Assembly (NCBI GenBank): GCA_034007295.1
Contig: JAVERC010000081.1
Span: 1 to 7,457, forward strand
Source: JACKCP01 sp034007295
GTDB taxonomy: Bacteria > Desulfobacterota > Desulfobacteria > Desulfobacterales > JACKCP01
Direction: 5' to 3'
Length of the DNA stretch: 7,457 nt
The notes under the pieces: generated by a model
What the model was told of the DNA's origin: nothing
Seen by the model: the letters and a program-made list of their open reading frames with translations, nothing else
Databases searched by the model: none
Shown here: piece after piece, positions 1 to 6,781 of the stretch
How positions within the stretch are numbered: position 1 is the stretch's first letter
Layout: each line of letters begins with the position of its first letter
Made by a program: the position numbers and the translations under genes

Positions 1-63
1 TATCATCCCCTCTCTCCTGATATCTGGTCTTTGTATATTTTCAGATTATCAGAAGTTTTCTTT

Positions 64-121
64 GGGTGGGTCAATTTTCAGCTGCAATTTTGTGCTTTAG
101 TGGGTCAATTTTAGGCTACCA
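64..121. mobile_element. Putative IS21-type terminal repeat remnant
   Basis: A 13-bp sequence, GTGGGTCAATTTT, occurs twice in direct orientation at 66-78 and 100-112, 34 bp apart, and is perfect in both copies. Closely spaced direct terminal repeats are known for IS21-family elements, and from memory their ends often carry a GTGGGTCA-TTTT core. Immediately to the right (from about 113-121) reading frame 2 becomes recognisable nitrilase sequence without its N-terminus, as expected if an element landed in that gene. A CA dinucleotide at 120-121 could be the outer end. No transposase gene is visible, so the body would lie left of the window or be lost. The family assignment is from pattern memory and is not proven. 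Confidence 0.4.
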
Positions 122-598
122 AAACTACCTGGTCCTCCTGAACTTCCCCATATCAGCCCTGGAAAAGAAATATTACTTTTTGATTTTATGGGATGGAAGA
201 TTGGCATTCAGCTATGCTTTGATGCACATTTCCCGGAAATTTCAACTATAATGGCAAAGAAAGGTGCTGAGCTGATAATAATTCCTCACGCATCACCCCG
301 CGGAACCCCCCAGGAAAAATTTGAATCATGGAAAAGACATCTCCCTGCTCGGGCCTATGACAATGGCCTTTATGTAATGGCTCTGAATCAGTGCGGGCAA
401 AATAAAAAAAATCTTTATTTCCCGGGTGTTTCTTTTCTTGTAAATCCTTCAGGAAAGGTTGAAAAGGTTTTTCTTGAAGAAAATGAAATGCTTGCATGCT
501 TTGAACTGGATAAATCAAAAATAAGTGAAGTTAAGAATCACAGGATGAAAAATTTTTTTCAGTACAGACGCGGTGATTTTTACAAGGATAATTTTTAA
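113..598 (+). pseudogene. Truncated nitrilase/carbon-nitrogen hydrolase (C-terminal half)
   Basis: About 161 codons resemble the C-terminal part of the nitrilase (C-N hydrolase) superfamily, which hydrolyses amides or nitriles in the cytoplasm. The nucleophile motif is GIQLCFDAHFPE, matching the family pattern G-x-x-I/L-C-[YF]-D-x-x-FPE; the catalytic Cys codon is 215-217. Next come the usual Ala/Lys-rich helix, a strand ELIIIPHASP, the RAYDNGLYV segment and the late strand GVSFLVNPSGKV. The first ATG in frame is at 188, but homologous sequence (PGPPELPHISPGKEILLFDF) already runs from about 122, and an in-frame TAG lies at 98-100. The family is usually about 260-300 residues; the N-terminal region with the catalytic Glu and Lys is missing. 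The break coincides with the IS-like repeats, so insertion or deletion is the likely cause. An inactive fragment is most probable; translation from 188 would give 136 residues. Confidence 0.75.
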
Positions 599-640
599 CT
601 CATTTCTAAGATTATTCAAATACATCCCTTCAGTTGAGAT

Positions 641-660
641 TCTGTATGTCTCCATACAGA
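641..660 (+). terminator. Hairpin after nitrilase remnant, possible weak terminator
   Basis: A perfect 8-bp inverted repeat (TCTGTATG / CATACAGA) encloses the tetraloop TCTC, 43 bases after the nitrilase stop. No T-tract follows directly. A second AT-rich repeat (TTTAAAATC at 671-679, GATTTTAAA at 687-695) lies just downstream, and a T7 run sits at 714-720. The position suits the 3' end of the old nitrilase transcript, but without an adjacent U-tract intrinsic termination is uncertain. Confidence 0.25.
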
Positions 661-821
661 CGGGCTGATGTTTAAAATCGTGAACTGATTTTAAAATAAA
701 TTAAAGTATTAAGTTTTTTTCGGGCAGTCTCTCCTGAACTAAAACCGGATTCGTCCTCCTTAAAAAAAATTAATTATTGAAAAAACAAATAACGAGCAAT
801 CAGTCAATCAATATTATCACT

Positions 822-851
822 TTGACATTATTCTTTGTGCTCAATTATAGC
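822..851 (+). promoter_or_regulatory. Candidate sigma70-type promoter of the hdr operon
   Basis: A perfect -35 hexamer TTGACA lies at 822-827. After an 18-bp spacer comes TATAGC at 846-851, which matches four of six bases of TATAAT. Transcription would start near 858 and give a leader of about 110 nt before the first hdr gene. It is the only good -35 element I see in the gap, and it points into the operon. The -10 overlaps the left arm of an 11-bp inverted repeat, and the spacer overlaps the left arm of a 14-bp one, so a regulator binding either would compete with RNA polymerase. Confidence 0.45.
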
Positions 852-957
852 TATTCAATTGATGATATTAATAATAGCTATAAAAAAAATCTATAAGTAT
901 TGAGGTCAGTGTTTAAAATTTCAATATTAATTTTTTGCTTATTCACAAAGAATAATG
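826..957. repeat. Outer 14-bp perfect inverted repeat
   Basis: The left arm 826-839 (CATTATTCTTTGTG) is the exact reverse complement of the right arm 944-957 (CACAAAGAATAATG), with 104 bp between them. The left arm starts inside the -35 box, and the right arm ends on the first G of the Shine-Dalgarno GGAGG (957-961). It could be a pair of operator half-sites for DNA looping, the ends of a miniature inverted-repeat element, or, if transcription starts upstream of 826, a long-range RNA stem next to the ribosome site. No convincing target duplication flanks it. Confidence 0.6.
845..883. repeat. Inner 11-bp inverted repeat, candidate operator
   Basis: TTATAGCTATT at 845-855 is the exact reverse complement of AATAGCTATAA at 873-883, separated by 17 bp; a short A/T run follows. 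Each arm contains the self-complementary core ATAGCTAT, so the site could bind two dimers of a regulator spaced roughly 2.5 helical turns apart. The left arm covers the predicted -10 element and the right arm covers the early transcribed region. A repressor site is the simplest reading, but AT-richness makes chance occurrence more likely than usual. Confidence 0.45.
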
Positions 958-967
958 GAGGCAGCTA

Positions 968-2251
968 ATGGGAGAACCGGCAAAAATCCGCGGTTCAAGC
1001 GGTAAATTAAGTGAAATGGCAAAGGCCATGGTGCCGGACGGCAATTTGAATGCGTGTCTGACATGCGGAACATGCTCAAGCGGATGTCCTGCCACAGGGC
1101 TGATGGACATGGATCCGAGAAAATTCATAAGAATGGCAGTTCTCGGAATGGATGAAGAGCTTGAACGACATGACTGGGTATGGGTTTGTACAATGTGCAA
1201 GCGCTGTTATGAGGTATGTCCGATGTCAATCAACATTCCGCAGCTTATTTATGAAATAAGGGCAAGATGGCCAAGAGAAGAAAGGCCTAAAGGAATAAGA
1301 GCATCATGCGATATGCATGTCCAGTCAAACGGCGGTGCAATGGGTGTTCCCTTTGAAGACTTTAAGTTTACTGTTGAGGATCTTGTTGAGGAATGCAGAG
1401 AACAGGAAGGTTTTGAAAATCTTGAGGCGCCAATTGACAAAGAAGGTGCAATGTATGCGTTAAATCAGAACTCAAGAGAACCAGTGACAGAGCCGGAAGA
1501 ACTTATGCCTTTGTGGAAAATTCTGCACAAGGCCGGAGCTGACTGGACATATTATTCCCAGATGTGGGGCGGAGAAAATTACTGTATGTTCCTTGCAGAT
1601 GACGAAAACTGGGAAATGATTGTAAGAAAACAGGTAGATCATCTTAATAAGCTTGGAATCAAATACTTTGTAAATACAGAGTGCGGTCATTCATTCTATG
1701 CAATCTACGGAGCCATAAGGCGTTTTAATATTGAATGCAACTTTGAGTTCATAAGCATAATTCAGCTTTATGCAAAATGGATAAGAGAAGGGAAATTGCA
1801 GGTAAATTCAGACTGGAACAAGGAGCTTGGGATTAAGTTCACTGTTCAGGATCCGTGCAACATAATCAGAAAAAGCTTAAGAGAAGAAATGGCGGATGAT
1901 CTGAGATTTGTCGTTAAAACTGTAGTTGGTGAAGAAAATTTTGTGGATATGACCCCAAACGGTGTTCTTAACTACTGCTGCGGCGGCGGAGGAGGATCAC
2001 TTCAGGCAGGATACAACGATGAAAGAAGAGAATACGGTAAAATCAAGTTCAATCAGATCCAGCAGACAAAGGCTGATTATGTAATTACCCCATGCCACAA
2101 CTGCCACGCTCAGGTTGAAGATATCGGTCATCATTTCAACGGTAAATATCACACTGTCCATCTCTGGACAATAATCTGTCTTGCCATGGGAATTTTAGGT
2201 GAAAACGAAAGGATTTATCTTGGAGAGGATCTGGCTGAATTCGGCCTGTAA
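968..2251 (+). CDS. Fused HdrC-HdrB/D-like Fe-S catalytic subunit (DsrK-like)
   Basis: This 427-residue cytoplasmic protein is the likely thiol/disulfide-reducing or acceptor subunit of the complex. The N-terminal HdrC-like part has two CxxCxxCxxxCP motifs (C30, C33, C36, C40 and C74, C77, C80, C84) for two [4Fe-4S] clusters. The C-terminal part has one intact CCG domain: C297, C337-C338 in NYCCGGGGG, then C376 and C379 in TPCHNC, i.e. CX39CCX37CxxC. This fits the non-cubane [4Fe-4S] ligand pattern of HdrB. The preceding CCG repeat is degenerate, leaving C206 and C239 in ECGHSFY, much as in DsrK-type proteins. No signal peptide or membrane segment is seen. The start is firm: GGAGG at 957-961 lies six bases before the ATG, and an in-frame stop is at 953-955. 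It heads the operon, 36 bp before hdrA. HdrD, DsrK, TmcB or HmcF-like are alternative labels; the substrate is unknown. Confidence 0.85.
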   Translation: MGEPAKIRGSSGKLSEMAKAMVPDGNLNACLTCGTCSSGCPATGLMDMDPRKFIRMAVLGMDEELERHDWVWVCTMCKRCYEVCPMSINIPQLIYEIRARWPREERPKGIRASCDMHVQSNGGAMGVPFEDFKFTVEDLVEECREQEGFENLEAPIDKEGAMYALNQNSREPVTEPEELMPLWKILHKAGADWTYYSQMWGGENYCMFLADDENWEMIVRKQVDHLNKLGIKYFVNTECGHSFYAIYGAIRRFNIECNFEFISIIQLYAKWIREGKLQVNSDWNKELGIKFTVQDPCNIIRKSLREEMADDLRFVVKTVVGEENFVDMTPNGVLNYCCGGGGGSLQAGYNDERREYGKIKFNQIQQTKADYVITPCHNCHAQVEDIGHHFNGKYHTVHLWTIICLAMGILGENERIYLGEDLAEFGL

Positions 2252-2287
2252 CAATAAAAACTCCAATAATACTCGGGAGGTAATATA

Positions 2288-5200
2288 ATGTCTCAAAAGA
2301 TTGGGTCAGTACTTGTAGCAGGCGGCGGAATAGGCGCTATCCAGGCTGCACTTGACCTTGCAGATTCAGGCTATTACGTATACATGGTTGAAAAAGCCGC
2401 TTCCATTGGTGGTGTCATGGCTCAGCTTGACAAAACTTTTCCAACAAATGACTGTTCCATGTGTATTATGTCGCCTAAACTTGTTGAGGTTGGAAGACAT
2501 ATAAATATCGAGCTTATAACATTGGCTCAGATTGAAGATATAAAAGGTGAAAAGGGCAATTTTGAAGTAGAGATATTTCAGAAGGCAAGATATGTGGACA
2601 TTGACAAATGTATAGGCTGCGGTGCATGTGCAGAAAAATGTCCTAAAAAAGTAAACGATGAATACAATGCAAATCTGGCAAAAAGAAAAGCAGCTTATGT
2701 TCCATATCCCCAGGCTGTCCCCTTAAAATATACCCTTGATCCTCTAAACTGCATAAAACTTACCAAGGGAAAATGCGGTCTTTGTGAAACAGTTTGTCCA
2801 ACAGATGCAATAAATTACAATGACACAGACAAAAAATTTACGCTGAATGTCGGTTCAATTATTCTTTCAACAGGTTTTGAAGCCTTTAAACCGGATGAAA
2901 TGCCATATAATTACAAAAAGTCTCCGGATGTTGTTACTTCACTTGAATTTGAAAGACTTCTTTCTGCATCAGGCCCTTTCCAGGGACATGTGGTAAGACT
3001 TTCAGATCACGCCGAGCCTAAAAAAATTGCATGGCTTCAGTGTGTGGGCTCAAGGGATATAAACACCTGCGGAAACGGTTATTGTTCTTCAGTTTGCTGT
3101 ATGTATGCGATCAAGCAGTCAATTATTGCCAAGGAACATGATCCAGGTCTTGACTGCAAGATTTTTTATATGGACATGAGAACCTATGGAAAAGGTTTTG
3201 AAGAATGCTATAACCAGGCAAAGGACGAGCTTGGGGTTAAGTTCGAAAGATGCAGGGTTCATTCGGTTTACAATACTGGAACACAGCCGGGCCAGATTAT
3301 TGAATATATAAGTGAGGACGGAGTCAAAACCCAGGAAGAATTTGACATTGTTGTTCTTTCAGTTGGAATGGAAATCAACAAGGATGTTCAGGAAAAAGCA
3401 AAAGCAATGGGTATTGAACTTACAGACAGCGGTTTCTGTAAAACAAGAACATTTGCTCCGACAGCCACTTCAAGAGACGGAATTTATGTATGTGGTGCCT
3501 TCCAGGCTCCTAAAGATATTCCGCAGACAGTTATTGAAGCAGGATCAGCAGCACTTTGTGCAGGAGCTGATATTTCCGAAGTCCGCGGCACACTTGCAAA
3601 GGAAGTTCAGGAACCTGTTATCAAGGATATCACAGGTCAGAGACCTAAAATCGGTGTATTTGTATGCCACTGCGGTATAAACATCGGTGGTGTAGTTGAT
3701 GTTCCTGCAGTTGCTGAATATGCAAAAACACTTCCAAATGTTGAATATGCCGAAGACAACCTTTATTCGTGTTCCCAGGATGCACAGGATGCAATAGCAA
3801 AGGTTATTGCGGAAAAAGAACTTAACAGGGTTATAGTTGCTGCATGTTCTCCAAGAACACATGAGCCTCTTTTCCAGGAAACTCTTCTGGCTGCAGGACT
3901 TAACAAGTATCTTTTTGAAATGGTTAATATAAGAAACCATGACTCATGGGTTCACAAGGATACACCTGAAAAAGCCACTGAAAAGGCAAAAGACCAGGTG
4001 AGAATGGCTGTTGCAAAGGCTGCCATGCTTGAGCCTCTTACAGAAGCAAATCTCTCAATAAATCAGCATGCACTTGTAATCGGCGGCGGTATTTCCGGAA
4101 TGGCTTCAGCAAAGGCCCTTGCGGATCACGGCTACGGTGTAACCCTTGTTGAAAGAAATGAAAAACTTGGTGGTCAGGCAAACAATCTTTTCATGACAGC
4201 CCAGGGTGAAAATATTCCTGAGGTTACAGCTCAAATGGCTAAAGATTTAATGGCCAATGAAAAGGTAAATGTAATAACTTCATGTACATTAAAAGATGTT
4301 GAAGGATTTGTCGGAAATTTCAAGGCAACCCTTTCATATGACGGCAAGGAAGAGATCCTTGAGCACGGTGTGGCAGTTGTTGCTACAGGCGGAGCTGAAT
4401 ATCAGCCAAAAGAATATATGTTTGGTGAAGATGAAAGGGTTCTTACAAGCCAGCATTTGGATAAAAAATTAAGGGAAAATGACCCTTCCCTTGATAAAGT
4501 TGAAACTGCTGTCTTCATTCAGTGTGTTGGTTCCCGTGAACCTCAGAGACCATACTGCTCAAGACTTTGCTGTACACATACAATGGTAAGTGCTTTAGAG
4601 CTTAAGAAGAAAAAACCTGAAATGAGCATTTTTGTTCTTTACAGGGATATAAGAACTTACGCTGAAAAAGAGTTCCTTTACAAGGAAGCAAGAGATAAAG
4701 GTGTAATTTTTATAAGATATGACCTTTTAAACAAGCCAAAAGTCAGAAAAGGAAGTGAAAAACTTGAAATTGAAGTAATTGATCATGTTTTAAAAAGCCC
4801 TGTTATTATTGAGGCGGATCTTCTTTCTCTTGCATCAGCTGTTGTTCCAAATGAAACAGATAAAATTTCCCAGTTTTTCAAAGTACCGGTAAATGATCAG
4901 GGCTTTTTTGTTGAGGCACACGTTAAGCTTGCTCCTTCTGATTTTTCCACTGACGGTGTTTTCCTTGCAGGTCTTGCCCATTATCCAAAACCAATTGATG
5001 AAGCAATTGCCCAGGCACAGGCTGCAGCATCAAGTGCAGTAACTCTTCTTGCAAGCAAGGAAATTGCCACAAGCGGAACAGTTGCATGGGTCAATCCTGC
5101 TTATTGCAGCAGCTGCGGAGTATGTGTTGCAGTCTGCCCATACAATGCACCTTCAATAAGAAAAGAAGAGCCGTTTAAAGGGCGTGCAGAAATCAACCCT

Positions 5201-5308
5201 GTTCTTTGTAAGGGCTGCGGAGCCTGTGTTGCGTCCTGCCGCTCAGGAGCGCTTCATCTTTCAGGATTTGATGAATCACAGATACTTGCAATGGTTGAAG
5301 AAGCATAA
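2288..5308 (+). CDS. hdrA: HdrA-family flavin subunit with duplicated FAD module
   Basis: At 1006 residues this is well above the roughly 650 of methanogen HdrA. HdrA carries the FAD at which electrons bifurcate or merge. Module 1 has a dinucleotide fold (GGGIGAIQ, 12-19), LDKTFPTNDCSMC (48-59), and ligands for two inserted [4Fe-4S] clusters: C108, C111, C114, C118, and C155, C163, C166, C170. It ends with a QCVGSR...CSSVCC segment (251-271). Then follows the domain normally at the HdrA N-terminus (VFVCHCGINIGG, 457-468; C495; AACSPRTHEP, 518-527). Module 2 has GGGISGM (599-605) without the ferredoxin insert, and repeats QCVGSR...CSRLCC (745-762). A C-terminal two-cluster ferredoxin closes the chain (C940, C943, C946, C950; C974, C977, C980, C984). 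Shine-Dalgarno GGGAGGT (2275-2281) fixes the ATG. The two flavin modules are clearly duplicates. The third Gly of the first GxGxxG is Ala17. Partners are the upstream CCG protein and the downstream MvhD. Confidence 0.92.
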   Translation: MSQKIGSVLVAGGGIGAIQAALDLADSGYYVYMVEKAASIGGVMAQLDKTFPTNDCSMCIMSPKLVEVGRHINIELITLAQIEDIKGEKGNFEVEIFQKARYVDIDKCIGCGACAEKCPKKVNDEYNANLAKRKAAYVPYPQAVPLKYTLDPLNCIKLTKGKCGLCETVCPTDAINYNDTDKKFTLNVGSIILSTGFEAFKPDEMPYNYKKSPDVVTSLEFERLLSASGPFQGHVVRLSDHAEPKKIAWLQCVGSRDINTCGNGYCSSVCCMYAIKQSIIAKEHDPGLDCKIFYMDMRTYGKGFEECYNQAKDELGVKFERCRVHSVYNTGTQPGQIIEYISEDGVKTQEEFDIVVLSVGMEINKDVQEKAKAMGIELTDSGFCKTRTFAPTATSRDGIYVCGAFQAPKDIPQTVIEAGSAALCAGADISEVRGTLAKEVQEPVIKDITGQRPKIGVFVCHCGINIGGVVDVPAVAEYAKTLPNVEYAEDNLYSCSQDAQDAIAKVIAEKELNRVIVAACSPRTHEPLFQETLLAAGLNKYLFEMVNIRNHDSWVHKDTPEKATEKAKDQVRMAVAKAAMLEPLTEANLSINQHALVIGGGISGMASAKALADHGYGVTLVERNEKLGGQANNLFMTAQGENIPEVTAQMAKDLMANEKVNVITSCTLKDVEGFVGNFKATLSYDGKEEILEHGVAVVATGGAEYQPKEYMFGEDERVLTSQHLDKKLRENDPSLDKVETAVFIQCVGSREPQRPYCSRLCCTHTMVSALELKKKKPEMSIFVLYRDIRTYAEKEFLYKEARDKGVIFIRYDLLNKPKVRKGSEKLEIEVIDHVLKSPVIIEADLLSLASAVVPNETDKISQFFKVPVNDQGFFVEAHVKLAPSDFSTDGVFLAGLAHYPKPIDEAIAQAQAAASSAVTLLASKEIATSGTVAWVNPAYCSSCGVCVAVCPYNAPSIRKEEPFKGRAEINPVLCKGCGACVASCRSGALHLSGFDESQILAMVEEA

Positions 5309-5313
5309 AATTT

Positions 5314-5328
5314 ACCGGAATTTCCGGT
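5314..5328 (+). promoter_or_regulatory. Intercistronic hairpin between hdrA and mvhD
   Basis: ACCGGAA and TTCCGGT (7-bp arms with one central base; sterically a 5-bp stem with an AATTT loop) lie between the hdrA stop and the mvhD Shine-Dalgarno AAGGAGG (5331-5337). It is too short and lacks a proper U-tract for a strong terminator. It might stabilise a 3' end, act as a processing site, or adjust mvhD translation relative to hdrA. Confidence 0.3.
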
Positions 5329-5348
5329 TTAAGGAGGAATAAAATAAA

Positions 5349-5780
5349 ATGAGTGAATTTGAACCAAAAATTATAACTTTTCTCTGCAACTGGTGCAGTT
5401 ACGGTGCTGCTGATCTTGCAGGTGTAAGCCGTTTTCAGTATCCGCCTTCCATGAGAGTTATAAGAGTCCCTTGTTCAGGAAGGGTTTCACCGAAAATGAT
5501 ATTGTCTGCATTCAGAAAAGGTGCTGACGGAGTTTGGGTTTCAGGATGTCATCCAGGCGACTGCCATTATATTTCAGGCAACTACTATGCAAGACGTAAA
5601 TTTGATGTTTTGAATGAAATGATTGAATATATTGGCATTGAAAAGGGAAGACTTCATTTTTCATGGATTTCATCGGCTGAAGGGGTAAAATTTGCAGCTG
5701 TTGCAAAAGACGTGATTGAAACCGTTACAAAACTCGGCCCTGCAAAGAAATTCATTAAAAAGTTACCTGAGGTGGCGTAA
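5349..5780 (+). CDS. mvhD: MvhD/FlxD-type [2Fe-2S] electron-transfer subunit
   Basis: This 143-residue protein matches the hydrogenase iron-sulfur subunit family (MvhD, FlxD, VhuD), usually about 130-150 residues. In characterised complexes MvhD docks on HdrA and passes electrons from a hydrogenase, formate dehydrogenase or flavoprotein to the HdrA flavin. The five hallmark cysteines are present: C13 and C16 in FLCNWCSYGAADLAG, C42 in RVPCSGRV, and C67 and C72 in SGCHPGDCHY. They bind one [2Fe-2S] cluster. VhuD-type homologues carry a selenocysteine; here all positions are ordinary Cys codons. AAGGAGG lies 11 bases before the ATG, slightly long. The stop overlaps the next start by one base (TAATG at 5778-5782), pointing to translational coupling. 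No hydrogenase large-subunit gene is in the window, so the donor is probably the downstream Fe-S/flavoprotein pair rather than H2. Confidence 0.93.
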   Translation: MSEFEPKIITFLCNWCSYGAADLAGVSRFQYPPSMRVIRVPCSGRVSPKMILSAFRKGADGVWVSGCHPGDCHYISGNYYARRKFDVLNEMIEYIGIEKGRLHFSWISSAEGVKFAAVAKDVIETVTKLGPAKKFIKKLPEVA

Positions 5781-6727
5781 TGGATGCATATACAGATAAA
5801 ATAAAAGAAATATCCAAAAAGATTTTAAGCGAGGGTAAGGTGGATGTGGTAATAGGGTTTCGTAAAGGAACACTGGGCTACATGTCCGAGCCCTATATGG
5901 CAAAAAGTGAAAAGGATGCAGAAAATCTTGTATTTGACTGCAACTGCCGCATGAACCTTGTAAATTATGTAACCAACCGTAAAGACAAGGTAGGAATAGT
6001 AGTAAAGGGATGTGACAGCAGAAACCTTGTAACTCATATAATTGAAAACAAAATCAAGCGTGATCAGCTTTACATAATAGGTGTTCCGTGTACAGGACTT
6101 GCAGATAAAAAAGCACTTCTTGATCTTGCAGAAGGAGAAATCACTTCAGTTGAAGATGATAATGAAACCATCACAATCAAGGGAGATGGTTTTGAAAAGA
6201 AAGTAGCGAAAAAAGATGTGTTACAGTCAAACTGCAAAACCTGCATCAAAAGAAACCCTGTAATTTTTGATGAGCTTGCCGGAGCAGAAGTTCCTGAACT
6301 TGAAATTACAGACAGATTTGCAGATGTTGATGAAGTGGAAAAAATGAGTGCAGATGAGAGATGGAACTTTTTTGGAGAACTTCTTTCAGAATGTACCCGC
6401 TGCTATGCGTGCAGAAATGCATGCCCGCTTTGTTACTGCCCGACCTGTTTTGTAGACGAATCCCGTCCCCAGTGGGTAGGAAAGAGCGATAATGATACAG
6501 ATGTGCTCACCTATCATTTTTTGAGAGCGTTTCATGACGCAGGCCGCTGTACAGACTGCGGCGCCTGTGAAGCAGCATGCCCCATGGACATAAAAATGAG
6601 ATACTTCACACGCAAGACAATAAAAGACTGTGTGGAGAAATACGGTTTTGAAACTGGAATGGAGCTGGAACAGCGTCCTGCACTTGATCAGTACAAAATC
6701 AACGACCCCAATGAGTTTATAAAGTAG
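5780..6727 (+). CDS. FlxC-like 4Fe-4S protein with FrhB/FdhB-like N-terminal half
   Basis: This 315-residue Fe-S protein probably relays electrons between an AsrA/FlxB-like subunit and MvhD. Residues 1 to about 150 resemble the FrhB/FdhB beta-subunit fold, with conserved spots FDCNC (52-56), VVKGCDSRNL (74-83) and IIGVPCTG (99-106), then C152 and C155. Two classical ferredoxin motifs follow: CTRCYACRNACP (C205, C208, C211, C215) and CTDCGACEAACP (C257, C260, C263, C267). Between them a Cys-rich patch (C218, C220, C223 in LCYCPTC) could ligate an additional or modified cluster. No signal peptide or membrane helix is seen. Its start overlaps the mvhD stop by one base, with GAGGTGG (5769-5775) as ribosome site inside mvhD. 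Family labels such as F420-hydrogenase or formate-dehydrogenase beta subunit are possible from homology. No typical F420 enzyme partner is present, so I favour the Flx role. Confidence 0.75.
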   Translation: MDAYTDKIKEISKKILSEGKVDVVIGFRKGTLGYMSEPYMAKSEKDAENLVFDCNCRMNLVNYVTNRKDKVGIVVKGCDSRNLVTHIIENKIKRDQLYIIGVPCTGLADKKALLDLAEGEITSVEDDNETITIKGDGFEKKVAKKDVLQSNCKTCIKRNPVIFDELAGAEVPELEITDRFADVDEVEKMSADERWNFFGELLSECTRCYACRNACPLCYCPTCFVDESRPQWVGKSDNDTDVLTYHFLRAFHDAGRCTDCGACEAACPMDIKMRYFTRKTIKDCVEKYGFETGMELEQRPALDQYKINDPNEFIK

Positions 6728-6781
6728 GCCCTAAGAGACCATGTGGATCATGAACCTTGAGGAGATGAAAAAGGAACAGCC

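Larger units (their letters stand above)
599..967. other. AT-rich intergenic region with promoter and nested inverted repeats
   Basis: This 369-bp stretch separates the nitrilase remnant from the hdr operon and shows no credible gene on either strand. The left part has two short hairpin-forming repeats (641-660 and 671-695) and a T7 run at 714-720. The right part has a candidate promoter and two nested inverted repeats, described separately. A Shine-Dalgarno GGAGG at 957-961 ends the region. I saw no tRNA-like cloverleaf and no riboswitch motif I could name. Confidence 0.7.

Noticed and set aside
66..251. 61-codon + strand open frame starting in the repeat region
   Set aside because: It spans the IS-like repeats and overlaps the nitrilase remnant in another frame, with no recognisable motif. 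The nitrilase frame (2) holds the real homology.
714..720. T7 run as an intrinsic terminator
   Set aside because: No GC-containing stem lies directly before it; the nearest hairpin (671-695) ends 19 bases upstream and is AT-rich.
135..740. 10-bp repeat CTCCTGAACT at 135-144 and 731-740
   Set aside because: It is short, with no shared flanks and no inverted partner. Chance is the simplest explanation.
943..1690. Minus-strand open frames opposite the HdrC/HdrB-like gene
   Set aside because: They are shadows of a strongly supported + strand gene with all its Fe-S motifs. No ribosome sites or domains are seen.
3312..3940. Open frames on both strands inside hdrA (122 and 131 codons)
   Set aside because: They overlap the middle of hdrA, where the HdrA frame carries conserved motifs, and show low-complexity out-of-frame composition.
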